From NCBI GenBank assembly GCA_963825425.1, contig CAWGTF010000013.1, positions 310,001-374,000 of the forward strand: DNA of 64,000 nt, read 5' to 3'. A program made the translations under genes and the position numbers. The notes under the pieces are model-generated. The model saw only the letters and a list, made by a program, of their open reading frames with translations, did not search any database and was not told the DNA's origin. Below, piece by piece: positions 54,450 to 63,840 of the stretch. Within the stretch, counting starts at the first letter, position 1, and every line of letters starts with the position of its first letter. The stretch is from PALSA-607 sp963825425. Its GTDB lineage: Bacteria; Actinomycetota; Actinomycetes; Acidothermales; Acidothermaceae.

Positions 54450-55001
54450 TCAGTCACCGGAGTTGTCTTCGTCGTCACCGCAAGTGGATCCGCTGTCGCG
54501 CAAGCCTTGCGCGATCACTGCGCAGATCTCGGCGAGCTGCGTTACCTGCTCCGACGTCAGGGGGTCGAGCAGGTGGGTTCGGACGCCTTCGACGTGACCG
54601 GGCGCCGCGGCCGCGAGTGCCGCGAACCCGGCGTCGGTCAACACGGCGAGCTGGCCGCGGCGATCGGTCGCGCAGCTCTCGCGGCGTACCCAACCGTTCG
54701 CTTCGAGCCGTGCGACCGCATGGGACAGCCGACTGCGTGACGACATCGACCGGTCGGCCAGGGCGCTCATCCGCAATCGGCGATCAGGTACCTCGGAGAG
54801 CCGGACCAGCACCTCGTAGTAGGTGTGCGGCATCCCGCTGTCTTGCTGGAGCTCCTGGTCGAGGCGGTCCATCAACATCTGGGTCGACTCGAGGTACGAG
54901 CGCCACATCGCCTGCTCCTCGGCGCTCAGCCAGCGCGGCTGCTTCTTGGCTGCTCGTTGGGACGGCAGAACCTGCGTGGATGGCTTCGGGTTGGCGGGCA
55001 T
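54450..55001 (-). CDS. MarR family transcriptional regulator
   Basis: 183-residue winged-helix protein, ATG at 55001. Core SGMPHTYYEVLVRLSEVPD, helix DRSMSSRSRLSHAVARLEANG, wing RRESCATDRRGQLAVLTDAG; long N-terminal basic helix. Divergent from the YceI gene with two TTGA-N3-TTCAA-type sites between, so it probably represses yceI and itself. Inducer unknown, perhaps a hydrophobic or organic-solvent-like compound. Confidence 0.92.
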   Translation of the reverse strand: MPANPKPSTQVLPSQRAAKKQPRWLSAEEQAMWRSYLESTQMLMDRLDQELQQDSGMPHTYYEVLVRLSEVPDRRLRMSALADRSMSSRSRLSHAVARLEANGWVRRESCATDRRGQLAVLTDAGFAALAAAAPGHVEGVRTHLLDPLTSEQVTQLAEICAVIAQGLRDSGSTCGDDEDNSGD

Positions 55002-55035
55002 GGCAGGAATCCTACCTACAAATTCGGGAAGATAG

Positions 55036-55088
55036 TTGAATCTTCAATCGTTTAATGCTACGTTCGCTCTCAGAGGTTGAGAGTTCAA
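55036..55088. promoter_or_regulatory. Two MarR-type operators between marR and yceI
   Basis: TTGAATCTTCAA (55036-55047) and TTGAGAGTTCAA (55077-55088) share the form TTGANNNTTCAA and are spaced 41 bp apart, about four helical turns. The first is a perfect palindrome. They lie in a marked AT-rich island between the divergent starts. Confidence 0.7.
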
Positions 55089-55108
55089 TAATCGAAAGGT
55101 TGACGACG

Positions 55109-55672
55109 ATGACTGCCACTACCGCAATCGAAACTGTTCCTGGCTACCTAGCTGGCACCTGGGCCATCGACCCGGTCCACACTGATGTCGGCTTTGTTGT
55201 CCGGCACATGGTGGTGGCGAAGGTTCGTGGGCGCTTCACCAAGTTCGAGGGCCAGATCGTCACTGGCGAGAATCCGGCCGACTCCTCCGTCACCGCGACG
55301 ATCGACCTCACCTCGATCGACACCGGCAACCAGCAGCGTGATGACCACATCCGCAGCGCCGACTTCTTCGAGGTCGAGACCTACCCGACCATGACCTACC
55401 GCTCGACCGGCGTCCGGCAAGACGGCAACGACCTGATCCTCGACGGGCAGCTCACGCTCAAGGGCGTGACCAAGAACGTCCCGTTGCGCCTCGAGTTGAA
55501 CGGCTTCGGTCCCGACGCTTACGGCGGCACCCGCGCCGGCTTCACCGCGACCGCCGACATCAACCGCCGCGATTTCGGCGTCAACTTCAACGCCGCGCTC
55601 GAGACCGGCGGAGCTGTTGTGGCTGACAAGATCGCGATCCACCTCGAGGTTGAGGCTGTGCTGCAGCCCTAA
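55109..55672 (+). CDS. YceI-family lipid-binding protein
   Basis: 187-residue lipocalin-like isoprenoid-binding protein, ATG at 55109 with GAAAGG upstream. Family blocks: AGTWAIDPVHTDVGFVVRH, FTKFEGQIVTGENP, ATIDLTSIDTGNQQRDDHIR, FFEVETYPTMTYRSTGV and LTLKGVTKNVPLRLELNG. No signal peptide, so cytoplasmic as in many actinobacterial YceI proteins. Controlled by the adjacent MarR. Followed by a strong hairpin. Intact. Confidence 0.95.
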   Translation: MTATTAIETVPGYLAGTWAIDPVHTDVGFVVRHMVVAKVRGRFTKFEGQIVTGENPADSSVTATIDLTSIDTGNQQRDDHIRSADFFEVETYPTMTYRSTGVRQDGNDLILDGQLTLKGVTKNVPLRLELNGFGPDAYGGTRAGFTATADINRRDFGVNFNAALETGGAVVADKIAIHLEVEAVLQP

Positions 55673-55684
55673 CCCGTACTCGAC

Positions 55685-55718
55685 GTGCTGGCCGGCCCTG
55701 GTCAGGGCCGGCCAGCAC
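55685..55718 (+). terminator. Strong 16-bp hairpin behind yceI
   Basis: A perfect 16-bp inverted repeat (arms 55685-55700 and 55703-55718, GTGCTGGCCGGCCCTG type) separated by two bases sits 13 bases past the yceI stop and 31 bases before the antiporter start. No U-tract, but stability alone fits an actinobacterial terminator. Confidence 0.7.
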
Positions 55719-55748
55719 TGCGTTCCGTGGCCAGCAAGTCGGGCCAGT

Positions 55749-57315
55749 ATGTTGTCTGCCGTGACCCTGCTCGGCCTTGCCGGCATCATCGCCATCAGTG
55801 TGATCGGGCCGCTGCTAGCGCTGCCACGGCGCTACGGCGCCCCGATCGTGGTGGGCGAGATAGCGATCGGCGTCGTGCTCGGCACTAGCGGCTTGCGAGT
55901 CATCCATCCGGGCGATCCGATCCTCAGTTTCCTCGCCCAGGCCGGCTTCGGCCTGGTGATGCTCATCGCTGGCTCCCACGTGCCGATCGGCAACCACGCC
56001 CTGCGCAAAGCGTTCAGCCGCGGGTTGATCCTCGCCGTTGGGACCGGCATCGTCGCCGTGCCGATCGGCGGCCGCACTCTCCTCGATGGCGCACACCCAT
56101 CACACTGCGCTTTACGCGGTGCTGCTCGCGTCGAGTTCGGCCGCGGTCATCATGCCGATAGTGGAGGGCGAAGGGCTCGCCGGAGACCGGGTCTTGACCC
56201 TGATGGCGCAGGTGGCGATCGCCGATACCGCGTGCATCATCGCGCTGCCGCTGGCAGCCGACCCGTCAAAGGCCGGCCGCGCCGCCGTAGGCGCCGTCAT
56301 CGTGCTTGCGGTCGCGGGCCTTGCCTACCTCGTCTTGCGTGAGCTTGCCGATCGCAACCTGATCACCAAGCTGCAGGCCGTCAGTGTTCAGCACAACTTC
56401 GGCCTCGAGATGCGGGTCAGTCTGGCGGCTCTGTTTGCGCTCGCCGGGCTCGCCGTCAACGTGCATGTGTCGGTGATGCTCGCCGGGTTCGCGTTCGGCT
56501 TGGTGCTCTCGGCAATCGGCACTCCGCGACGGCTTGCATCGCAACTGTTCGCCGTCACCGAGGGCTTCCTCGGCCCGGTCTTCTTCATCTGGCTCGGCGC
56601 GTCGATCGACCTTCGAGCCCTGGCTCACCACCCACGGTTGGTGGTTCTCGCGCTCGGTCTCGCGGTGGCAACCACCGCCCTGCACGCTCTCGCACGACTC
56701 CTCGGTCAGCCGTTGCCGCTCGCCGTGCTGGCCAGCGCGCAACTCGGCGTCCCCGTCGCCGCAGTAGCGCTCGGTACACGCGGCGGGCTGCTGCAGCCCG
56801 GCGAAGGCGGCGCGATTCTGGGAGCCGCCGTGCTGACCCTCGCCGTTGCATCGGTGGCCGGCGCCTATGCAAAGCGGACGGCTGATGCCGCAACACCCGC
56901 GACTGCGAACGCCAATACGGGGGACGTCGGCGAACCCAGCGCCGCCGCTGCCGGCACGACCGCGAGCCTCCCACCGCAGTCGGCGCCAGACAGCGCCACG
57001 AGTCCAGTCCCAGCGGCGAGACGGCCAGCGGTGCAGCCGGCAGGGCCGCCGACCGTGCGGCCACGGAAGCGGCCGGCTGCCCGATCCAAGCCAGCTCCGG
57101 TGGCCGATGTGAAGGCATCGGATCCGACCAACGTGATCGAGCGGACGCCGCGCGCGACCACACCGCCGCCCCGCTCGCTCACGCCGAATCCGGCGACCAA
57201 GCCGATCGTGCAGTCGAATGTGCGGGTGCAACCCGCGCCGCAGCGGGCGGGGCGAACTCCGCCGACCCGGCCACCCCAAACCTCACGGCCAGCACGATCG
57301 GACGACGACAGCTAA
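55749..57315 (+). CDS. CPA2-type cation:proton antiporter (frameshifted)
   Basis: Kef/NapA-like monovalent cation/proton antiporter with about twelve membrane segments. ATG at 55749. ALPRRYGAPIVVGEIAIG and GFGLVMLIAGSHVPIG; a +1 change near 56070; then ALYAVLLASSSAAVIMPIVE, VFFIWLGASIDLRAL and AQLGVPVAAVALGTRGGLL. A disordered Pro/Ala/Arg tail of about 140 residues follows the last membrane segment, in place of a TrkA-N domain. Ion specificity unknown. Confidence 0.87.
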
Positions 57316-57358
57316 CTCTGCGGCGAGCGCCGGAACCCTGGCGACGACCGCCAACCGG

Positions 57359-57529
57359 TCAGGCGGGGATGGCCACGGATGTCAGGATTTGCCGTAGCCC
57401 AAGGGCATCGAGGAGGAGCTGCGCGTCAGCCGAATCCGTTGCAGCGCCGCAAACGGCGAGCGCCGCCCTCCTGCATTGGTCGGCTGAAATCGCAATCATC
57501 GCGCCGACGTCGTGATGTGACTGCTCCAT
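57359..57529 (-). CDS. Small protein of 56 residues
   Basis: ATG at 57529 with AGGAGG 6 bases upstream, one of the best ribosome sites in the window. The product starts MEQSHHDVGAMIAISADQC and ends with a Leu-rich helix DAQLLLDALGLRQIL. Small actinobacterial proteins with a similar LLLDxLGL tail exist, without known function. Convergent with the antiporter gene. Confidence 0.6.
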   Translation of the reverse strand: MEQSHHDVGAMIAISADQCRRAALAVCGAATDSADAQLLLDALGLRQILTSVAIPA

Positions 57530-57676
57530 CAGCGTCCTCCTGCTCGTGCTTGCCGTGACGCCCGATGCGGCGGTGCCGGGTGAGCGCTGACCTTGTTTCG
57601 TGACGACTTCTGTTTAGTGAGGATTCTGTTCGGTGAGCACTGATGTGCCCACGTCGCACCGGGTTCTAACGTCGAT

Positions 57677-57958
57677 CTACCCGGTGGCATCGTCAGTGTC
57701 CGCGCCACCCGGCTCGGCATCGACGGCACCGTGCTCCTTTTCATGACTGTCGAGCGCATTGACCACCGCCTCGACCGCATCGTGGCTGCCACCGTGCCGC
57801 AGTTCCGCGTAGTACGCGGCTCCGAGTTCGCGCAATAGCGCCTCGGCCTTCCGCTTGGTCTGGATCGCGTCGATCTTGGCCTGGCCCTGCTGCACACCCT
57901 GCTTGCCGCGAGCGGCCGCCTTCTCCGCGGCCACCTTCGCCTTGTCCAGGAGCGTCAT
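57677..57958 (-). CDS. Conserved small coiled-coil protein
   Basis: 93-residue hydrophilic helical protein, ATG at 57958 (TLLDKAKVAAEKAAARGKQ, QAKIDAIQTKRKAEALLREL, then GAAYYAELRHGGSHDAVE) with an acidic tail. The pattern is common in actinobacterial small proteins of unknown function, some next to stress or membrane genes. Cytoplasmic, no cysteines. Confidence 0.75.
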   Translation of the reverse strand: MTLLDKAKVAAEKAAARGKQGVQQGQAKIDAIQTKRKAEALLRELGAAYYAELRHGGSHDAVEAVVNALDSHEKEHGAVDAEPGGADTDDATG

Positions 57959-58125
57959 GACTTGTGCCTTTGTCTCGATGGTCCGTTGGATCGGAAAGGC
58001 CACGTTACCGCTGCCGGACGGACGCTGCGAAGGCGCTGAAGTTCGTCCGATCGGCGGCTCGGCGCGAACGTTCGGTCGGGCGCGTCGCGACGCAATTGCC
58101 GGGTTTCGCGCTTACCTTCGTAGCC

Positions 58126-58413
58126 ATGAGCGACCCGAGAGGCCGGCACGCGCGGCCGCGCAGGGGCAAGCTGACGGCCGCGACTCGCGAGACCGCACCC
58201 GCAGGCAACGTCTCGGTGATCGCGGCCGAGCTCAACACGGCCCGCTGCAGGTGGTGCAACGACGATCTCGAGCACTGTCATGACTCGCTCGTGCGCCACA
58301 CTGCAGGCGACGAGCACTGCATGGATCCCCGGTGCACCGTTCCAGCCGATTGCTCATCACATGGTGATTGCGTGCGGCGACTTCGGCTGCGGGTGCGCGT
58401 TAAGCGCTCCTGA
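58126..58413 (+). CDS. Small Cys/His-rich protein, probable zinc binder
   Basis: 95 residues, ATG at 58126. A basic N-terminus (PRGRHARPRRGKLTAATRE) precedes a Cys/His cluster: CRWCNDDLEHCHDSLVRH, DEHCMDPRC and DCSSHGDC. The spacing CxxC-HCH-H-C suggests one or two zinc sites. No signal peptide. I recall similar actinobacterial small proteins but no function. Confidence 0.65.
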   Translation: MSDPRGRHARPRRGKLTAATRETAPAGNVSVIAAELNTARCRWCNDDLEHCHDSLVRHTAGDEHCMDPRCTVPADCSSHGDCVRRLRLRVRVKRS

Positions 58414-58440
58414 TACCGCAGCGACGGCCTAGTAGCTGCC

Positions 58441-59859
58441 CTAGCCCGGAATCAGGTCGCGGACCTCGGCATAGCGGGTGCGCACCCAAGGCGCCGTCGG
58501 CGCCTCGAAGGTTTGGGTGTCGGCCGACTCCCACACGGGCGGCTCGGCTGCGCCACTCACCATCCAGGCGGCCTGTCGCGCGGCGCCGTCAGCGACGTAT
58601 TCACCGGCCGGCGGGACGACGACGGGCCGGCCGAACACCGCCGGCGCGATGCCCCGGATCGCCGCAGAACGTGCACCACCGCCGATCAGCAGAATGCGTT
58701 CGACCGCGAATCCGTGAGCGACGAGCGCGTCGAGCCCGTCGGCGAGTCCGCACAGCACACCTTCGACGCTGGCCCTCGCGAGATGGGCAGCCGTCGAGTT
58801 GCCGAGCCGCCAGCCGTGAACTGCGCCACTCGCGTTCGGCCTGTTCGGCGTCCGCTCGCCCTCGAGATAGGGCACAACGACGAGGCCATCCGCTCCCGGC
58901 GGCGCGGACAGCGCGAGTTGCGGCGAGACCTTGCGCATCGACGCCCAGGATCGCTGCTGTCGCGTCGAGGACACGCGCCGCATTCAGCGTGCACACCAAC
59001 GGCAGGAACTGCCCACTCGCGTCGGCGAACCCGGCGACCTCCCCTGCGGCGTCCGCGGTCGGGGTTGCACTGACGCCGAACACCGTGCCCGACGTGCCGA
59101 TCGAGACGATCACGTCACCACGGCGCGCACCAAGTCCGAGCGCAGCCCCAGCGTTGTCGCCGGCACCGGCGCCGAGTCGGACCCCGGTTGACGTGACGCC
59201 TGCCGACTCCGCGGGGCCAAGAACGCGCGGTAGGTGGGGCTCGAACCCCAACGCCCCGTGCAGCAGGTCGCCCCGATATTCACCGGCGGACGGCGACCAG
59301 TACCCGGTGCCACTTGCGTCGCTGCGGTCAGTGACCAGCGCTGCCAGGTCAGGGAGCGCCGGTTGCGGCGAGGCGCCACGTCAGCCAATCGTGCGGCAGA
59401 CACACCGCCGCGGTGCGCGCGGCGTTCTGCGGCTCCATCCTCGCGAGCCACCGCAGCTTTGTCACAGTGAACGAGGCCACCGGTACCGAACCGACCGCTT
59501 CCGCCCACACCTTGGCGCCGGCCGATGCGTCGCCGCCTCCGAGCTCGGACACCAAAGCCTGCGGCGTCCGGCGCCGATCGCGTGTCGTTCCATAGCAGCG
59601 CCGGCCGAACGACCTCACCGGCCACGTCGAGACACACCATGCCGTGCTGTTGCGCGGCTACCGACAAACCCGCGACGTCGTCGAGACCGCCCGCATCGTG
59701 CAGCGCCGAATCAAGTGCCGCCCACCACGCCGCCGGGTCGACCTCGGTGCCGTCGGGGTGCGCGGCGCGACCCTCACGCACCAACGCACCGGTGTCGGCG
59801 TCACGGATGACGACCTTGCACGACTGCGTCGACGAGTCGACGCCCGCGACGAGCGTCAT
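58441..59859 (-). CDS. xylB: Xylulokinase (frameshifted three times)
   Basis: FGGY-family sugar kinase. ATG at 59859. Pieces in order: LVAGVDSSTQSCKVVIRD and AAQQHGMVCLD with LLWNDTRSAPDA; after +1 near 59575, FTVTKLRWLARMEPQNA and CLPHDWLTWRL; after +1 near 59350, GVRLGAGAGDNAGAALGLG and DVIVSIGTSGTVFGVSA; after +1 near 58950, GLVVVPYLEGERTPNRP and ILLIGGGARSAAIRG. Phosphorylates D-xylulose made by XylA. Directly downstream of xylA (15 bases). Confidence 0.88.
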
Positions 59860-59874
59860 GTCGACCGCGTCAGG

Positions 59875-61068
59875 TCAGCGCGCGCCGAGCACGTGCTCGA
59901 CCGCAAGCTGGTCGAGCTGAGTGAAGTGGTACCCACGCTTGCCTGCGGCCTCGACGTCGAAGTCCTCGAACGCCGAGCGGTCCTCAAGCAGGTTGGTGTA
60001 CGACTCGCCGTCACCCAGCGTCGGGACAGCCAGCTCGGCCACGCGGGAGGCAGCCAGCGCGGCCTGCACCTCAGGGTCGGCGCGGAAAGCACTGGCCCGC
60101 TCCTTCAGCAACAAGTAGGTCGTCATGTTCGCGGCTGCCGATGCCCAGACGCCGTCAATGTCTTCCGTGCGCAAGCGGCTTGTAGTCGAAGTGGCGCGGG
60201 CCATCGTAAGCGCGGGCGCCGGCGATGCCACCGTTCTCGAGAAGGTCGACAAGGAAGAAGGCGTTGAGCAAGTCGCCGTGACCGAACATGAGGTCTTGGT
60301 CGTACTTGATGCCGCGCTGCCCGTTCAGGTCGATGTGGAAGAGCTTTCCCTGCCACAACGCCTGCGCGATGCTGTGCACGAAGTTGAGCCCAGCCATCTG
60401 CTCGTGACCGACCTCGGGATTCACGCCCACCATTTCGTGGTGCTCGAGCGTCGAGATGAACGCCAGTGCGGAGCCAACCGTCGGAAGCAGGATGTCGCCG
60501 CGAGGCTCGTTGGGCTTGGGCTCGATAGCGAACCGAATGTCGTATCCGTTGTCGATCGCATACTGCGCCAGCATGTCGATGCCCTCGGCATAGCGCGCAA
60601 GCGCCGACCTCACGTCTTTTGCCGAGTCGGTCTCGGCGCCCTCACGCCCACCCCAGAACACATAGGTCTTCGCGCCAAGCTCCACAGCAAGGTCGAGGTT
60701 GCGGATGACCTTGCGCAGCGCGTAGCGCCGAATCGCGCGGTCGTTGCTCGTGAAGCGCCGTCCTTGAATACCGGATGGGTGAACAAGTTGGTGGTCGCCA
60801 TCGGAACGACAAGGCCGGTTTCGGCAAGCGCGTCCTTGAATCGAGCGATGTGCTTGTCGCGATCGCTGTCGCTGCTCCCAAAGGGAATCAGGTCATCGTC
60901 GTGGAAGGTCACACCGTATGCGCCGAGCTCGGCGAGACGGTGCACCGTCTCGACCGGGTCGAGCGCAGGCCGGGTCGCGTCGCCGAAGGGGTCGCGGGCC
61001 GGCCAGCCCACTGTCCAGAGCCCGAAGGTGAAGCGGTCTTGAGGCGTCGGACGCAGCTGCGACGGCAC
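59875..61068 (-). CDS. xylA: Xylose isomerase (frameshifted)
   Basis: Class I actinobacterial-type xylose isomerase of about 390 residues. GTG at 61068 after GAGGAG. RFTFGLWTVGWPARDPFGD, GAYGVTFHDDDLIPFGS with the catalytic His, TTNLFTHPVFKDG; a -1 or +2 change near 60760, bridged by SNDRAIRRYALRKVIRNLDL; then TYVFWGGREGAE, AIEPKPNEPRGD with the metal Glu, GVNPEVGHEQMAGLNF, LFHIDLNGQRG; a +1 near 60225; and a full C-terminal arm. Converts xylose to xylulose. Confidence 0.92.
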
Positions 61069-61104
61069 GGAAGTCTCCTCGGCGAGGTCGATTTGTTGGC
61101 CAGC

Positions 61105-61134
61105 TCAACATATTTGCTACCTCAACATATTTGG
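61105..61134. promoter_or_regulatory. 13-bp direct repeat upstream of xylA
   Basis: CTCAACATATTTG occurs at 61105-61117 and again at 61122-61134, a 17-bp period, in an AT-rich patch 37-66 bases upstream of the xylA start. Direct repeats like these fit a ROK-type xylose regulator better than the palindrome expected for the adjacent LacI protein. Confidence 0.6.
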
Positions 61135-61228
61135 CCGGACGGCGGCGGTCAACGGAAAGCGGGAACGTTCGCAGCATCCGCCTACTTCCGCGCGCCGGCG
61201 CTGCTGTCTCCTGTGAAATCATCAGCGT

Positions 61229-62371
61229 ATGGTCGCCGAGCGCCCCGCCGGGCAGCGAGCTTCACCGAGTGCCCGCAACGGCGTGCCCGCGAACGGCGTG
61301 CCCGCGAACGGCATGCCCGCGAATGGCGCGCATCGGGGGGATGCCAGCGATCCGGAATCGCCCCGGGCGGAGCACCGCCCGACCGTATGGGGGGTCGCCG
61401 CGCTGGCCGGGGTCTCCAAGACCACCGTCTCCCGGGTACTGACCGGCTCGCCTCGGGTATCGCCGCAGGCCCGCATCGCGGTCGAGAAAGCCATCGAGAA
61501 GCTCAACTACGTTCCGAACCGGGCCGCCAGAGCGCTCGTGACCCGTCGCGCCGACACCTTGGCACTGATCGTTTCGGAGCCTGAGACCCGGCTGTTCTCC
61601 GAACCGTTCTTCGCCGGCACGGTGCGCGGCATCAACCAAGAGCTCGCCGACACCGACTACGCATTTGTGCTGCTCAGCGCCGAGGGTGACAGCTCCCGGA
61701 TCGAGCGGTACATCATGAACGGCCACGCGGACGGCGTCATCTTGATGTCCTTGCACCGGCGCGACGCACTGGTCCGATTGCTGGCGCAAAGCCGTACACC
61801 CGTGGTGCTGACCGGTCGCCCGTTTCCCGGCGAGAATGTTCCGTACGTCGACGCCGACAACAGAGCCGGCGCGACCGCCGCAGTGCATCATCTGGTGGCA
61901 CGCGGCCGCACCCGGATCACGACGATCGCCGGACCAGTCGACATGCCCGTCGGTATCGACCGCCTCGACGGTTTCCGCGACGCGTTGCCGCCGGCCAGTC
62001 GCAAGTCGTGGCGTCGATTGGTCGAGCACGGCGACTTCTCCGAAGACAGCGGCGAGATCGCCATGCGCGCGTTGCTCGACAGGGTCCCTGATCTCGACGC
62101 GGTCTTTGCCGCGAGCGACCTGATGGCGATCGGAGCGATGCGCGCGCTGCGAGCCGCTGGCCGTAGGGTTCCCGACGATGTTGCGGTCGTCGGGTTCGAC
62201 GACTCCCACGCGGCCCGCCTCGCCAACCCTCAGCTGACCAGCGTCCGGCAGCCCATGGAGGAGATCGGCCGATCGCTCGCCCGGCTGCTGCTGAACGAGG
62301 TCCGCAATCCCGGCCACCGCTCGGCGTCCCTGATCGTGCCGACCGAGCTGATCGTTCGCGAGTCGAGCTAG
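61229..62371 (+). CDS. LacI family transcriptional regulator
   Basis: Sugar-responsive regulator of 380 residues, ATG at 61229. A disordered N-terminal extension of about 50 residues with VPANG repeats precedes the LacI HTH (TVWGVAALAGVSKTTVSRVL) and hinge YVPNRAARALVTRRADTLAL. The periplasmic-binding-like domain shows FFAGTVRGINQELADTDYAF, HADGVILMS, GRTRITTIAGP and VAVVGFDDSHAARLANPQL. Divergent from xylAB and convergent with the beta-glucosidase gene, so either could be its target. Intact. Confidence 0.93.
   Translation: MVAERPAGQRASPSARNGVPANGVPANGMPANGAHRGDASDPESPRAEHRPTVWGVAALAGVSKTTVSRVLTGSPRVSPQARIAVEKAIEKLNYVPNRAARALVTRRADTLALIVSEPETRLFSEPFFAGTVRGINQELADTDYAFVLLSAEGDSSRIERYIMNGHADGVILMSLHRRDALVRLLAQSRTPVVLTGRPFPGENVPYVDADNRAGATAAVHHLVARGRTRITTIAGPVDMPVGIDRLDGFRDALPPASRKSWRRLVEHGDFSEDSGEIAMRALLDRVPDLDAVFAASDLMAIGAMRALRAAGRRVPDDVAVVGFDDSHAARLANPQLTSVRQPMEEIGRSLARLLLNEVRNPGHRSASLIVPTELIVRESS
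61276..61335. repeat. 15-bp in-frame tandem repeat in LacI N-terminus
   Basis: Units at 61276-61290, 61291-61305 and 61306-61320 (GAACGGCGTGCCCGC type) plus a degenerate fourth encode NGVPA/NGMPA repeats ahead of the DNA-binding domain. Confidence 0.85.
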
Positions 62372-62396
62372 CGCGCCGGCACGAGTCGTTGTTCGA

Positions 62397-63840
62397 CTAG
62401 ATCGACGGTAGGACGTTCGTCCGGACGACGCCGGAGTAGAAGAGCGCGCTGTCCTTCGGCGTCCGCTGCTGCGTCTCGAAGTCGACCCGCACGATCCCGA
62501 ACCGCTTCGAGTAGCCCCACGCCCATTCGAAGTTGTCGAGCAGCGACCACAAGTAATAGCCGCGGACGTCGATGCCATCGATCAGCGCGCCGTGCACCGC
62601 AGCAAGGTGCTCGCGCAGGTAGCGCACCCGCTCGGCGTCGTGAATCGCGCCGTCGGCCGCGACGTCGTCCTCGTACGCGGCACCGTTCTCGGTGATCGCC
62701 ATCGGCGTCCGGTACTCGCGCCAGAGGCGCGCGAGCAGCTCGCCGAGCCCACTCGCGTCGACCGGCCACCCCATCGCGGTGTGCCGGCCCGGGACGTCAA
62801 CGAACTCGACGTCGCTGCATCCTGGCCAGGTGTCACCTGCGCCGTCGCCGTGGCCGTCGGCATTGGCGCGCGGACCGGTACCGTCGTAGTGCCGGACGAC
62901 GACCGGGTTGTAGTAGTTGACTCCGAGCAGGTCGATAGGCGTGGCGATCACCGCCAGATCGCCGTCCCGGACGTAGCTCCAGTCGCTAATCGATGCGGTG
63001 AACTCGCGCACGTCCGCGGGGTAGCCCGAGCCGAAGAGCGGGTCGAGCCAGATTCGGTTCTGGAGTCCATCGACTTTGCGGGCAGCTGCAACGTCGGCGG
63101 ACGAGTCAGTCGCGGGGCGCGCGACAGCGGGGTTGAGCGGTGATCGCGATTTGCGCGTCGGCGGGCAGCGTCGTGCGCAGCACCTGTGTTGCCATCCCGT
63201 GGCCGAGCAGCAGGTGATGCACGGCGCACAGTGCCTCTTCGCCACTTGTGTGTCCTGGCGCGTGGACCCCTGCGGCGTAGCCCAGGAACGCCGAGCACCA
63301 CGGCTCGTTCAGCGTGGTCCACAAGCCGACCCGATCGCCAAGTGCGGCTGCCACCACCCCGGCGTAGTCGGCGAAGCGCTCGGCGGTGCTGCGCGCAGTC
63401 CAGCCGCCATCGTCTTGCAACTCCTGTGGAAGGTCCCAGTGGTACAGCGTGAGCGCCGGCGCAATCCCGTGCGCGAGTAGCTCGTCGACGAGTCGCGAAT
63501 AGAAGTCGATTCCCTTGCGATTGACCGGGCCTGCGCCGGACGGAATGATTCGCGACCACGACGTGGAGAACCGATACGCGGTCACGCCGAGTTCAGCCAT
63601 CAACGCAACGTCAGCGGCGTGCCGGTGGTAGTGATCGGCCGCTACGTCGCCGGTGTCACCGTGCAAGACCTTGCCGGGCGTGTGGCTGAAGGTGTCCCAG
63701 ATCGACGCGGTCCGCCCGTCCTCAGCTACCGCGCCTTCGATTTGATATGCCGCAGTTGCGGTACCCCAGACGAACCCATCAGGAAAGCGAAGACTGCCAT
63801 CCTTGAGGTCCTTCGCGTCAATCGATTCGGCCTGCGTCAT
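62397..63840 (-). CDS. bglB: GH1 beta-glucosidase (frameshifted)
   Basis: Family 1 glycosidase of about 480 residues. ATG at 63840. FPDGFVWGTATAAYQIEGA, AYRFSTSWSRIIP and acid/base Glu in LWTTLNEPWCSAF; a +1 change near 63130; then LLGVNYYNP, nucleophile Glu in AITENGAAYEDD and GYYLWSLLDNFEWAWGYSKR FGIV (positions about 62500-62570). No signal peptide, so it cleaves imported cellobiose-like beta-glucosides. Its ATG overlaps the stop of the upstream sugar permease, making it part of an uptake operon. Confidence 0.93.

Noticed and set aside
57426..57659. 77-residue Arg/His-rich reading frame on the minus strand
   Set aside because: Composition is that of a shadow frame; the 56-residue gene in another frame has the ribosome site and a protein-like sequence.
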